64,000 nucleotides of DNA from JAQTNA01 sp043743785 (GTDB taxonomy: Bacteria > Pseudomonadota > Gammaproteobacteria > Burkholderiales > Rhodocyclaceae), in NCBI GenBank assembly GCA_043743785.1, contig JAYTVW010000060.1, forward strand, positions 1 through 64,000, read 5' to 3'. Both the position numbers and the translations under genes were made by a program. Positions within the stretch are counted from its first letter, which is position 1, and the number at the start of each line of letters is the position of its first letter. Of this stretch, positions 1 through 7,906 are shown piece by piece. The notes under the pieces are model-generated. The model saw only the letters and a program-made list of their open reading frames with translations. It did no database searches and had not been told where the DNA came from.

Positions 1-151
1 ACGCGCCATGTGGCTGGCCACACAAGCGCTTTGCAACGCAGCATGGCGCTCGTATGCAAGATGGACAATGTTCAAGTTATTCTTTCTCGGCGACTTAGCC
101 TCGCCACGCACGCCAGCAAGGGATGCAGCCTCGGGGAAGTAAGCTCATGGC

Positions 152-571
152 CTATGAAGCCGCTCCGACCGCCGCAAGTAACTCCTGGGGGGCGAAGATA
201 GGCAGGGTGGCGCGGGTAAAGTCTTTGCCGTTACGGGTGACGATGGCCGACATGCCGGCAACGACGGCGGCTTCATGCAGCACCGCATCCTCGAAGTCGG
301 CGAAATCCAGCTTGAGCGCCCGCGCAAGCACGTCACGATCCACGCCCGCCACATCGAACATTTCCAACAGCACTTCCAGGTGCTTCTGCGCGAGGACCTT
401 GCCGACCGACTTCGTGGCGAGGTAGTGAATGGTGGTCACCGTGGTGGCGCAGATAGAGGCCTGAAGTGTCCCGCTATCCACCAGCGAAAACAGGCGGGCG
501 GCCACCTCCGCGTGGGGTTCCCGGGCGAGGAGTACATCGAGAACCACGTTGGTGTCGAACAGCACCTTCAC
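152..571 (-). CDS. PIN-domain ribonuclease toxin (VapC-like)
   Basis: A 139-residue single-domain PIN protein, predicted to cleave RNA as the toxin of a type II toxin-antitoxin pair. The N-terminal DTNVVLD carries the first PIN acidic residue, and later acidic residues (LDFADFEDAV, and the TRNGKDF stretch) fit the rest of the Mg-binding set. The start is GTG (GTGAAGGTG) and overlaps the TGA of the upstream antitoxin in a GTGA, so the two are translationally coupled. Its length is normal for VapC-type toxins. Nothing suggests inactivation. The RNA target cannot be told from sequence. Confidence 0.9.
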   Translation of the reverse strand: MKVLFDTNVVLDVLLAREPHAEVAARLFSLVDSGTLQASICATTVTTIHYLATKSVGKVLAQKHLEVLLEMFDVAGVDRDVLARALKLDFADFEDAVLHEAAVVAGMSAIVTRNGKDFTRATLPIFAPQELLAAVGAAS

Positions 572-810
572 CGGTATTTCTCCTCCAGGTGCTGGTGGTA
601 GTCATCCTCCGAGACGGCCGACCCCGCCAGCGCTCCCAGCAGCGAGCGCACCCTGGGCGTGAGTTCGCCCCCTGTAGTTGGGGCACCTGCATCCATCAGG
701 GCGAAATAGTCCGCAACCAATTTCGAAACGGACTTGCCGGACACGGCGGAGTAGCGCTTGGCGTTGCGGATGAGCGCATCGTCAAGTCGAAGGGTAAGTT
801 TTGTGTTCAC
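568..810 (-). CDS. Antitoxin of the PIN toxin (ribbon-helix-helix-like, DUF6364-type)
   Basis: A small protein of about 80 residues beginning VNTKLTLRLDDALI, a beta strand followed by helices as in ribbon-helix-helix antitoxins that bind their own promoter and neutralise the toxin. The GTG at 810 is preferred because an AGGTCC ribosome-binding sequence lies just upstream and the homologous part begins there. A longer reading to 843 adds residues that look like leader sequence. The acidic C-terminal tail (SEDDYHQHLEEKYR) is the likely toxin-wrapping segment. It sits directly upstream of the toxin with a 4-base overlap. Confidence 0.8.
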   Translation of the reverse strand: MNTKLTLRLDDALIRNAKRYSAVSGKSVSKLVADYFALMDAGAPTTGGELTPRVRSLLGALAGSAVSEDDYHQHLEEKYR

Positions 811-964
811 GGCGGACCTCGTGACGTACGCTTGAGCGGTCAATTGTACGTCAAGCTGAGGAAGGTGGAAAGCGAGCAGATGCAGCGCCCAAACGCCTTC
901 GGCGCTTGTCGCATCACCTCGCCATGATTACACTGCAGGCAGTGCAATCACCGGAGTCCATGCC

Positions 965-1216
965 ATGGCCAGCCTCACCATTCGTAATTTGGACGACCAG
1001 CTGAAGACGCTGCTACGTATGCAGGCGGCTCGCCATGGCTGCTCGATGGAACAAGAGGCTCGGGACATCCTGCGCCGGGCGGTGGAAGAGCGCCCTGCCG
1101 GCGTCGGCTTTGCACAAAATATCCAGCGGCGCTTCGCCGAGCTGGGGGCGGATGACTTGCCGATTCCGCAGCGTCAGGCGGCGCGCCTGCCCCTCATTCC
1201 GGACGGGGATGAGTGA
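965..1216 (+). CDS. FitA-like antitoxin
   Basis: An 83-residue protein beginning MASLTIRNLDDQLKTLL, typical of FitA/VapB-type ribbon-helix-helix antitoxins. The central CSMEQEARDILRRAV helix is characteristic of the family. It should dimerise, bind its own promoter and cap the downstream PIN toxin through its C-terminus. A short inverted sequence near 925-945 upstream (TGCAGGCAGTGCA) could be part of the operator, but this is a guess. The stop overlaps the GTG start of the toxin gene. This pair is transcribed divergently from the first toxin-antitoxin pair. Confidence 0.88.
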   Translation: MASLTIRNLDDQLKTLLRMQAARHGCSMEQEARDILRRAVEERPAGVGFAQNIQRRFAELGADDLPIPQRQAARLPLIPDGDE

Positions 1217-1644
1217 GCATGGGCCGCATCCTGCTCGACACCAACGTGCTGTCCGAGCTCATGCGCCCCCGTCCGGCCGTCGAAGTGCTGGACTGGTTTG
1301 AGCGGCAGCAGGGGATCTCGTTTCTGATCTGTGCCATTACCCGCGCGGAGATACTGCTGGGTATCGCCTTGTTGCCTGCCGGCAAACGCCGCGAAAGCCT
1401 CGCTGCTGCTGCGGAGCAGATGTTCATTGAGGACTTCGCCGGAAAGTGCCTGGCCTTCGATGCGCGCTGTGCAACGGAATATGCGCTGCTCGTCGCCGGG
1501 CGTACCCGTCGCGGCCAGCCCATGTCCACCGAAGATGGACAGATTGCCGCCATCGCCCTGTGCCATGACCTGCCCCTGGCAACCCGCAACGGCAAGGATT
1601 TCCAGGGCGTGGAAGGGCTTGTTGTGGTCAATCCCTGGGAATGA
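1213..1644 (+). CDS. FitB-like PIN-domain toxin
   Basis: A PIN-domain protein of about 143 residues (MGRILLDTNVLSELMRPRP). The opening DTNVLSE, the mid-protein TRAEILLGIALLP and the late EDGQIAAIALCHDLPLATRNGKDF match the FitB/VapC arrangement of acidic catalytic residues, so the protein is predicted to be a Mg-dependent RNase. Two starts are possible: GTG at 1213, overlapping the antitoxin stop, or ATG at 1219. Both keep the whole domain. Its partner is the FitA-like antitoxin immediately upstream. Confidence 0.9.
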   Translation: MSMGRILLDTNVLSELMRPRPAVEVLDWFERQQGISFLICAITRAEILLGIALLPAGKRRESLAAAAEQMFIEDFAGKCLAFDARCATEYALLVAGRTRRGQPMSTEDGQIAAIALCHDLPLATRNGKDFQGVEGLVVVNPWE

Positions 1645-1693
1645 TCTTGTTGTGGCTCGGAGTTTCTTCCGACAAGGGATCGTCCAGCGCTTG

Positions 1694-2794
1694 TCAGCCG
1701 AACCGGGCCAGTATCCGCAAATCTTCCCCAAGCTGGCGCACATCCTTGATCTTCAGGCGGCGCTGCTGGCTGAGGTCGGAGAGTTCAGGCAGGCGGAAGA
1801 GGCCGTTGGCGGTGTCGCCAAGCAGCGTAGGGGCCAGGTAAAGCAGGAGTTCATCCGCCAGGCCTTCCCGGATGAGGCTGCCGTTGAGTTTCATGCCGGC
1901 TTCGGAATGGACTTCGTTGATGCCCCGGCGGGCCAGTTCCGCCATGAGGGCCGGCAGACTGACCTTGCCGCTTTCATTGGGCAGCACCACCACCTCGGCC
2001 CCCAGGTTGGCCAGGCCGTCCCGGCGGGAGGGATTGTCCACGGCGCAGGCGATGAGGGTCTTGCCGCCCTGCAGGATGCGGGCGGTGAGCGGTATTTCCA
2101 GTCCGGAATCCACCACCACCTTGAGGGGCTGGCGCGGCGGCTGGCCGGCCCAGTCCACGTCCCGCACATTGAGTTGCGGGTCGTCGTCCCGTACGGTGCC
2201 GATGCCGGTGAGGATGGCGCAGGCCCGGGCGCGCCAGCGGTGGCCGTCCCGGCGGGCATCCGGCCCGGTGATCCACTGGCTCGTGCCGTTGGTCAGGGCG
2301 GTCTTGCCGTCCAGGCTGGCTGCGGATTTGAGGCGCAGCCAGGGCCGGCCCTGACTCATGCGGGACACAAAACCGATATTGAGTTCCCTGGCTTCCGCTT
2401 CCAGGAGGCCGGCGGCGGTGTCGATGCCGGCGGCGCGGAGCTTTTCCAGGCCTTGCCCGGCGACGAGCGGATTCGGGTCCTGCATGGCGCAGACCACCCG
2501 GGCGACGCCGGCTGCGATCAGGGCGTCGGCGCAGGGCGGGGTGCGGCCGAAGTGGCTGCAGGGTTCCAGAGTGACGTAGGCGGTGGCGCCCCTTGCCTTG
2601 TCGCCCGCTGCCTTCAGGGCATGCACTTCCGCGTGAGGCTCACCGGCCCGCACATGCCAGCCCTCACCCACCACCGAGCCATCCTTGACGATGACGCAGC
2701 CGACACGGGGATTGGGCGAAGTGGTGTACAGCCCCAGCGCCGCCAGTTGCAGGGCGCGAGCCATATGGAGGTGATCTGAGGCGGAGAAGCTCAT
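1694..2794 (-). CDS. ribD: Riboflavin biosynthesis bifunctional deaminase/reductase RibD
   Basis: RibD performs two successive cytoplasmic steps of riboflavin synthesis: deamination of the pyrimidine ring and NADPH reduction of the ribosyl side chain. The 366-residue length is normal. The N-terminal half carries the zinc deaminase signature HAEVHALKAAG and PCSHFGRTPPC. The C-terminal half is the RibD_C reductase (LKSAASLDGKTAL, SQWITGPDARRDGH, VHSEAGMKLNGSLI). It lies downstream of nrdR on the same strand with a short repeat-containing gap, as is common in betaproteobacteria. No FMN riboswitch is visible upstream, consistent with its place inside an operon rather than at its head. Confidence 0.97.
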   Translation of the reverse strand: MSFSASDHLHMARALQLAALGLYTTSPNPRVGCVIVKDGSVVGEGWHVRAGEPHAEVHALKAAGDKARGATAYVTLEPCSHFGRTPPCADALIAAGVARVVCAMQDPNPLVAGQGLEKLRAAGIDTAAGLLEAEARELNIGFVSRMSQGRPWLRLKSAASLDGKTALTNGTSQWITGPDARRDGHRWRARACAILTGIGTVRDDDPQLNVRDVDWAGQPPRQPLKVVVDSGLEIPLTARILQGGKTLIACAVDNPSRRDGLANLGAEVVVLPNESGKVSLPALMAELARRGINEVHSEAGMKLNGSLIREGLADELLLYLAPTLLGDTANGLFRLPELSDLSQQRRLKIKDVRQLGEDLRILARFG

Positions 2795-2814
2795 TTTGGG
2801 CTGGGCGTGTTGGA

Positions 2815-2871
2815 GGAAGCGAAGCGGATCTTCCGGCGATGATGGGTATCGCTGCGCTCAACCCATCCTAC
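2815..2871. repeat. GTAGG-type palindromic element (GATGGGT family) supplying the nrdR stop
   Basis: The gap between nrdR and ribD is filled by two hairpins. 2815-2834 pairs GGAAG with CTTCC. 2838-2871 pairs GATGGGT with ACCCATC around a GCTGCGC centre and ends CCTAC. Read on the minus strand the second part starts GTAGGATGGG, and the TAG inside that motif is the stop codon of nrdR. This sequence type is scattered through many proteobacterial genomes. Confidence 0.7.
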
Positions 2872-3317
2872 TTACGCACTTCCCGGATGGCTTCGGAAAA
2901 GGCGTCCACGTCTTCGAAGTTGCGATAGACGGAGGCGAAGCGGATGTAGGCGATCTTGTCGAGTTTCTTGAGTTCCCGCATGACCAGTTCGCCGATGCGA
3001 TCCGAGGCCACTTCCCGCTCCCCCAGAGTCATGAGGCGTTCCTCGATGCGGTCCAGGGCGGCTTCAATGGCTTCTGCGGCGACCGGGCGTTTGCGCAGGG
3101 ACAGGCTCATGCTGGCCCTGAGCTTGGCGCGCTCGAATTCGACACGGCTGCCGTTCTTCTTGACGATCTGGGGTAGCTTGAGTTCGACGCGCTCGTAGGT
3201 GGTGAAGCGCTTGTCGCAGGCGGGACAGCGCCGCCGCCGCCGTACCGTATCGCCGTCCTCATTCTCCCGGGTATCGACTACCTGGGTATTGGGATCGGCG
3301 CAGTAGGGGCATTTCAT
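2868..3317 (-). CDS. nrdR: Transcriptional repressor NrdR
   Basis: NrdR is the ATP/dATP-sensing repressor of ribonucleotide reductase genes. The 149-residue protein begins with its four-cysteine zinc ribbon (CPYCADPNTQ and CPACDKRFTTYERV), followed by the ATP-cone domain (VEFERAKLRASM ... ASVYRNFEDVDAFSEAI). The length is standard. It lies between glyA (upstream) and ribD (downstream) on one strand, the classical order. The stop codon is part of an inserted repeat, so the last residues (EVRK) may differ slightly from relatives. Confidence 0.97.
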   Translation of the reverse strand: MKCPYCADPNTQVVDTRENEDGDTVRRRRRCPACDKRFTTYERVELKLPQIVKKNGSRVEFERAKLRASMSLSLRKRPVAAEAIEAALDRIEERLMTLGEREVASDRIGELVMRELKKLDKIAYIRFASVYRNFEDVDAFSEAIREVRK

Positions 3318-3327
3318 GTTGGATAAG

Positions 3328-3425
3328 GCGTGAGGAGTGAGGTGTTAGGGGTGAGGAGTAAAAGTCACCGGGCGCGAAGCGCCCGCAAATTTCACCCCCT
3401 CACTCCTCCCCCCTCACTCCTCACG
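3328..3425. repeat. Heptamer-armed palindromic element (GTGAGGA class)
   Basis: The gap between glyA and nrdR is a long inverted repeat. The left arm reads as 7-nt units (GTGAGGA, GTGAGGT, GTTAGGG, GTGAGGA). The right arm is the reverse complement built of the same unit (GTGAGGA, GTGAGGG). The centre holds a perfect GGGCGC-GAA-GCGCCC hairpin. The same architecture recurs near 31.7, 32.8, 35.3 and 45.5 kb. Confidence 0.85.
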
Positions 3426-3429
3426 CATT

Positions 3430-4674
3430 TCAGCCGTACACCGGGAACTTGGCACAGAGGACGGCGGCTTGCTCGCGGACCTTGGCCAGGACGGCTTCGT
3501 CGGTGGGGGCGTCCAGCACGTCGGCGATCATGTGGGCCACTTTCTCGGCTTCGATCTCGGTGAAGCCCCGGGTGGTCATGGCAGGCGACCCGATACGGAT
3601 GCCGGAAGTCACGAAGGGCTTCTGCGGGTCGTTCGGGATGCCGTTCTTGTTCACCGTGATGTGGGCGCGGCCCAGGGCGGCTTCCGCTTCCTTGCCGGTC
3701 AGGTTCTTGGGGCGCAGGTCCACCAGGAAGACGTGGCTCTCGGTGCGGCCGGAGACGATGCGCAGTCCCCGGGATTGCAGCACCTTGGCCATCACCTGGG
3801 CGTTGTCGATGACTTGTTCCTGGTAATTCTTGAAGTCCTGGGTCGCGGCTTCCTTGAAGGCCACGGCCTTGGCGGCGATGACGTGCATCAGCGGGCCGCC
3901 CTGCAGGCCGGGGAAGATGGCGGAATTCAGGGCCTTTTCGTGCTCGGCCTTCATCAGGATCACACCGCCCCGGGGGCCCCGCAGGGTCTTGTGGGTGGTG
4001 GAGGTGACCACGTCGGCGTGGGGCACCGGGTTCGGGTAGAAACCGGCGGCGATGAGACCGGCGTAGTGGGCCATGTCCACCCAGAAGATGGCGCCGACTT
4101 CCTTGGCCACCTTGGCGAAGCGTTCCCAGTCGATGCGCAGGGAGTAGGCGGAGGCGCCGGCCACGATGATCCTGGGCTTGTGCTCCCGGGCCAGGGCTTC
4201 CATCTTGTCGTAGTCGATCTCTTCCTGCTCGTTGAGACCGTAGGACACCACGTTGAACCACTTGCCGGACATGTTCAGGGCCATGCCGTGGGTGAGGTGG
4301 CCGCCTTCGGCCAAGCTCATGCCCATGATGGTGTCACCGGGCTTGGCGAAGGCCATCAGCACGGCCTGGTTGGCCTGGGAACCGGAATTGGGCTGAACAT
4401 TGGCCGCTTCGGCGCCGAAGAGCTTCTTCAGGCGATCAATGGCCAGTTGCTCGGACTGGTCCACGTACTCGCAGCCGCCGTAGTAGCGCTTGCCGGGATA
4501 ACCCTCGGCATACTTGTTGGTGAGCTGGGAGCCTTGGGCTTCCATCACCGCGCAGCTGACGTAATTTTCCGAGGCGATCAGTTCGATGTGATCTTCCTGC
4601 CGGCGAGTTTCGCTCTGGATGGATTGCCAGAGTTCGGGATCGACCTTGGCCAGGGTGTTCTGCTTGGAAAACAT
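3430..4674 (-). CDS. glyA: Serine hydroxymethyltransferase
   Basis: The enzyme interconverts serine and glycine with tetrahydrofolate using pyridoxal phosphate, and is the main source of one-carbon units. The protein of 414 residues starts MFSKQNTLAKVDPELW, as usual for betaproteobacterial GlyA. The PLP lysine lies in VVTSTTHKTLRGPRGG. Other signatures are ENYVSCAVMEAQGS, YAEGYPGKRYYGG and VDMAHYAGLIAAG. A much longer in-frame extension upstream was rejected, because homology begins at this methionine and the extension overlaps the divergent promoter region. It is the first gene of glyA-nrdR-ribD. No glycine riboswitch was seen ahead of it. Confidence 0.98.
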   Translation of the reverse strand: MFSKQNTLAKVDPELWQSIQSETRRQEDHIELIASENYVSCAVMEAQGSQLTNKYAEGYPGKRYYGGCEYVDQSEQLAIDRLKKLFGAEAANVQPNSGSQANQAVLMAFAKPGDTIMGMSLAEGGHLTHGMALNMSGKWFNVVSYGLNEQEEIDYDKMEALAREHKPRIIVAGASAYSLRIDWERFAKVAKEVGAIFWVDMAHYAGLIAAGFYPNPVPHADVVTSTTHKTLRGPRGGVILMKAEHEKALNSAIFPGLQGGPLMHVIAAKAVAFKEAATQDFKNYQEQVIDNAQVMAKVLQSRGLRIVSGRTESHVFLVDLRPKNLTGKEAEAALGRAHITVNKNGIPNDPQKPFVTSGIRIGSPAMTTRGFTEIEAEKVAHMIADVLDAPTDEAVLAKVREQAAVLCAKFPVYG

Positions 4675-4880
4675 GGCAAGTACCTGGAGAAATAAGAGAA
4701 AGGGGCGGAATTCTAACATGATGCGGCGCATTGACCGTGCTGCCCTCGCTGCAAAAAACACGGGTTTATGCGGCGGACCCTCAAGTTCTCCAGCATCTTT
4801 CCGAAAACAGGAGCATGGCACCGCCCGCCAGCACGCGCTTTCCCTGCCGTCCGCCGGGCAATGACGAATGGAGTTCCACC

Positions 4881-6341
4881 ATGCAAAAGACCGTGATCGC
4901 CCTTGCTGCCGCCCTGATGTGTGCGGCGCCCCTCGCCCAGGCGGCCTGGCAGCCCCTCGTCCAGGAAGGCACCCGGCGGGTCGAAGTAGACCCCGCCCGG
5001 GGGGCCGCCGATTCCGGGCGCCCAACCTTTTGGAGCCGCCTTACGCTCTCCAGTCCGGCGGTGGATCCTCTCACCGGGCGTTCCTTCGCCGCCGTGGAAA
5101 TGCTCAGCCGCTTCGACTGCGAAGGCCGGCGCGTCGCTACCCTGCAGCGGGTTTACCGGGACGAGAACGGCGTAGCCCTGCGGGATGAACGCCTGGTGGC
5201 GCCGCGAGAAGCTGCCGTGGAGGCCGGCGCCGACGAGCGCCTGTTCGGCATGGCCTGCAAGGAGGCTCTGGTGCGCCAGGCGGATGCCGGCGTGAAGGCC
5301 CGCGCCGGCCACGCGGACTTCAACCAGGCCTTTGCCGGCCGCATCATCGCCGCAAACGACGAACACGCGGCCCCCAAGGCGGAAAAGCCCGCTGAAAAGG
5401 GTGCGGAAAAGGTGCCGGAGAAGGCCGCGCCGGAGAAACTGCCCCAGGCCATTAGGAAACCCATCAATCCCGAGCAATTGCCGGCCCAGATCAAGCGCCA
5501 GTTGGTGAATCCGGAGAAGATTCCCGCGCCCCACAAGAAGGCGGAGAAAGCGGAGGCTCCCGAGCATGATCTGGAAGCACCGCCGCCGAAGAAGAAGGTG
5601 CGCAAGGCTCACCCGGCAGCCCACAAGCCCGAGGTAGCCGCTGCGGCCCATGCCGTGCCCCATGCCCCACACTGGAGCTATGAGGGCGAGGCCGGTCCGG
5701 CCGCCTGGGGCAAGCTGTCCCCGGCCAACATGTCCTGCGACATCGGCACCCGTCAGTCCCCCATCGATATCCGGGAAGGCGTCAAGGTGGATCTGCCGGA
5801 AATCCGCTTCGACTACAAGCCGTCCCTGTTCCGCATTGTGGACAACGGCCACACCATCCAGGTGAATTATGGCGAGGGCAGTTCCCTGACAGTGCAGGGC
5901 AATCGCTATGAACTGGCGCAATTCCACTTCCACAAGCCCAGCGAGGAACGCATCAACGGCAAGACCTACGACATGGTGGTGCATCTGGTGCACAAGGATG
6001 ATGATGGCCACCTGGCGGTGGTGGCGGTGCTGATGGAGCGGGGCAAGGACAATCCCTTCATCCAGACCCTGTGGAACAACCTGCCCCTGGAGCAGAACGC
6101 GGAGGTTTCACCGCCGGATACAGCCATCGAACTGGGCAAACTGCTGCCGGAAAATCGCAGCTACTACACCTACATGGGCTCCCTGACCACGCCGCCCTGC
6201 ACCGAGGGGGTGCTGTGGATGGTCATGAAGAACCCGGTGCAGATTTCTCCCGAGCAGGTGGCGGTGTTTTCGAAGCTCTACAAGAACAACACCCGCCCCA
6301 TCCAGAAAGCCCTGGGCCGGCTCATCAAGGAATCCCGGTAA
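4881..6341 (+). CDS. Secreted alpha-class carbonic anhydrase with extra N-terminal domain
   Basis: A 486-residue protein with a signal peptide (MQKTVIALAAALMCAAPLAQA). Next comes a domain of about 120 residues resembling the surface-adhesin-E/CNP1-like fold (RRVEVDPARG ... SRFDCEGRRV), then a charged Lys/Glu/Ala/Pro linker at about residues 155-250, then a complete alpha-carbonic anhydrase from about 260. The zinc histidines are visible in QFHFHKPSEE and VVHLVHKDD. MGSLTTPPCTEGV is the substrate-pocket signature. It should hydrate CO2 in the periplasm or at the surface. Alpha-class enzymes are usually near 220-250 residues, so the N-terminal half is an addition. ATG 4881 is chosen because it opens the signal peptide. 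Confidence 0.92.
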   Translation: MQKTVIALAAALMCAAPLAQAAWQPLVQEGTRRVEVDPARGAADSGRPTFWSRLTLSSPAVDPLTGRSFAAVEMLSRFDCEGRRVATLQRVYRDENGVALRDERLVAPREAAVEAGADERLFGMACKEALVRQADAGVKARAGHADFNQAFAGRIIAANDEHAAPKAEKPAEKGAEKVPEKAAPEKLPQAIRKPINPEQLPAQIKRQLVNPEKIPAPHKKAEKAEAPEHDLEAPPPKKKVRKAHPAAHKPEVAAAAHAVPHAPHWSYEGEAGPAAWGKLSPANMSCDIGTRQSPIDIREGVKVDLPEIRFDYKPSLFRIVDNGHTIQVNYGEGSSLTVQGNRYELAQFHFHKPSEERINGKTYDMVVHLVHKDDDGHLAVVAVLMERGKDNPFIQTLWNNLPLEQNAEVSPPDTAIELGKLLPENRSYYTYMGSLTTPPCTEGVLWMVMKNPVQISPEQVAVFSKLYKNNTRPIQKALGRLIKESR

Positions 6342-6345
6342 AGGT

Positions 6346-6401
6346 GTAGGTTGCGCCGTGAGGCGCAACACAACGATGTTGTGCCTGGCGGCACAACCTA
6401 C
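6346..6401. repeat. GTAGG-type palindromic element
   Basis: GTAGGTTGCGCC ... CAACCTAC are outer inverted ends. Each half also forms its own hairpin (GTTGCGCC-GTGA-GGCGCAAC and TGTGCC-TGGC-GGCACA). It lies just after the carbonic anhydrase stop and before a separate rho-independent terminator. The same GTAGG/CCTAC ends recur near 35.4, 36.3, 39.6 and 62.2 kb. Confidence 0.75.
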
Positions 6402-6416
6402 GAAGGATGGTGAACG

Positions 6417-6456
6417 AAAACGGCCGCGAGCTTTTCGCTTGCGGCCGTTTTCGTTT
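6417..6456. terminator. Bidirectional rho-independent terminator
   Basis: A perfect GC-rich stem (AAAACGGCCGC ... GCGGCCGTTTT) with a short loop and T-rich tail on both strands. It sits between the convergent carbonic anhydrase and CBS-protein genes and can serve both. Confidence 0.85.
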
Positions 6457-6469
6457 GTGCGGGGATGTT

Positions 6470-6901
6470 TCAGTGTGCGATGTACGACTCCAGCTGTTCG
6501 ATGATGAAGCGTTGCTGGTCGAGGGCCTCCTTCACCAGGTCGCCGATGGAGACGATACCGAGAACCTTGTTGTCCGCATCCAGCACCGGCAGGTGGCGAC
6601 AGCGCTTTTCCGTCATGAGGGCCATGCTTTCCTCGGTGGTGCGGTCGGGGGAGACATAGAAGACCTTGGAGGTCATGATCTCCCGCACCCTGGTGTCGCT
6701 GGAAGTCTTGCCCTGCAGGGCCACCTTGCGGGCGTAGTCGCGCTCGGTGAAAATGCCCGCGAGCATGTCTTCTTCCAGCACCAGCACGGCGCCGATATTG
6801 TTTTCCGCCATGACCTTCAACGCATCCAGCACGGACTCCTCCGGATGCACGCTGATGATCCTGGAATTCTTCGCTGCCAAGAGTTGCCTGACGGTCTTCA
6901 T
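6470..6901 (-). CDS. CBS-domain-pair protein
   Basis: A 143-residue cytoplasmic protein made only of two CBS motifs. The first is around residues 8-60 (ISVHPEESVLDALKVMAENN ... GIFTERDYARKV). The second is around 74-130 (VSPDRTTEESMALMTEKRCRHLPVLD ... GIVSIGDLVKEAL). Such stand-alone pairs bind adenine nucleotides and act as energy sensors; the partner of this one is unknown. It is monocistronic, with a bidirectional terminator after it and its own upstream region before ftsX ends. Confidence 0.92.
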   Translation of the reverse strand: MKTVRQLLAAKNSRIISVHPEESVLDALKVMAENNIGAVLVLEEDMLAGIFTERDYARKVALQGKTSSDTRVREIMTSKVFYVSPDRTTEESMALMTEKRCRHLPVLDADNKVLGIVSIGDLVKEALDQQRFIIEQLESYIAH

Positions 6902-7009
6902 GGTGTCTCCTGATTGTTTTCGTGTGGGACGGTGGGCGGCTACGATAGCACGAAACTGACACTACGCAATATGCCTGCAAACAGGCGCGGGAAGCCGGGG
7001 CGGCGGCGC

Positions 7010-7906
7010 TCAATCCCGCAGGAAGCGGCGTACCGATAGCCAGGTGCCGGCCAGGCCCAGGAGGGCGGAAACGACGAACAGCAGCAGCGTCTCCTCCGAC
7101 GGCAGGGATTGCAGGCTGAGGTTCAGATTATAGGCGGCAGCCAGGGTGCCCAAGGGGCCGCGCAAAGCCAGGGTGGCGCCAAATACCAGCAGCCAGGCCA
7201 TGGCGCCGCCGGAGAGTCCCTGGATGAGGCCCGCGTAGTAGAAGGGGCGGCGGATGAAGTCGTCACTGGCCCCCAGCAGGCGGCTGACCTCGATCTCGTC
7301 CTTCTGGGTGAGGATCTGCAGGCGGATGGTATTGAAGCTCACCGTCAGTAGCGCCACGCCCAGGAGCAGGGCCAGGATGGACAGGGCCGTGCGCCCTACC
7401 TGGAGCAGGGCATCCAGGCGCTTCACCCAAGCCGAATCCAGTTGCACCTGGGCCACCTGGGGCAGCTTGGCCAGCTCGCTCTTGAGGGCTTCCAGTTTCT
7501 GCGGCGTGTCGTTCTTCGGCGTGACGATGAAGGCGTCCGGCAGGGGATTCTTCGGCAGGCTGTCGATGACTTCCGCCAGGCCTTCGTTGGTCTTCAGGCG
7601 TGCCAGGGCCTCGGCCCGGGGCACGAAATGGATTTCCTGCACGGCCGGGTTCTGCTTGAGGGTTTCCGCCAGGGCGGCGCCGGCCCCTGCGGGGGCATCC
7701 ACTACCATGAACACACTGACCTGGGGCCGGGTGGACACCAGGCCCGCCAGGGTCAGGAAATTGCTGATGAGCATCTCGCCCGTGGCGGGCAGGGCCAGCA
7801 CGATGCCCAGCACCAGGGCGCCAAGCAGCGCATTGAGCGGCGCATCCTTGAGGCGGCGCAGGGCCGTGCTCAGGGCGTCCCGGTGGTGGCGCAGCCAGGA
7901 CGTCAT
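7010..7906 (-). CDS. ftsX: Cell division protein FtsX
   Basis: The membrane subunit of FtsEX, which couples ATP hydrolysis to activation of septal murein hydrolases at the division site. The 298-residue protein has the FtsX layout: a cytoplasmic N-terminus, TM1 near residues 28-48 (LLGALVLGIVLALPATGEML), a periplasmic extracellular-loop domain (residues about 60-170), then three further membrane spans (LSILALLLGVALLTVSFNTI, GAMAWLLVFGATLAL, LLLFVVSALLGLAGTWLSV). The DEIEVSRLLGASDDFIRRPF segment is the conserved cytoplasmic loop. Its start overlaps the ftsE stop by four bases. Confidence 0.96.
   Translation of the reverse strand: MTSWLRHHRDALSTALRRLKDAPLNALLGALVLGIVLALPATGEMLISNFLTLAGLVSTRPQVSVFMVVDAPAGAGAALAETLKQNPAVQEIHFVPRAEALARLKTNEGLAEVIDSLPKNPLPDAFIVTPKNDTPQKLEALKSELAKLPQVAQVQLDSAWVKRLDALLQVGRTALSILALLLGVALLTVSFNTIRLQILTQKDEIEVSRLLGASDDFIRRPFYYAGLIQGLSGGAMAWLLVFGATLALRGPLGTLAAAYNLNLSLQSLPSEETLLLFVVSALLGLAGTWLSVRRFLRD

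Noticed and set aside
1331..2779. 482-residue plus-strand ORF opposite ribD
   Set aside because: Its composition is a typical high-GC antisense shadow, with no domain, while ribD on the other strand is complete.
2795..3327. FMN riboswitch before ribD or glycine riboswitch before glyA
   Set aside because: No conserved core of either riboswitch was found; the spaces hold repeat elements or ordinary divergent promoter sequence.
3430..5025. 531-residue reading of glyA
   Set aside because: The first 117 residues have no similarity to GlyA and cover the divergent promoter; MFSKQNTLAKVD is the natural start.
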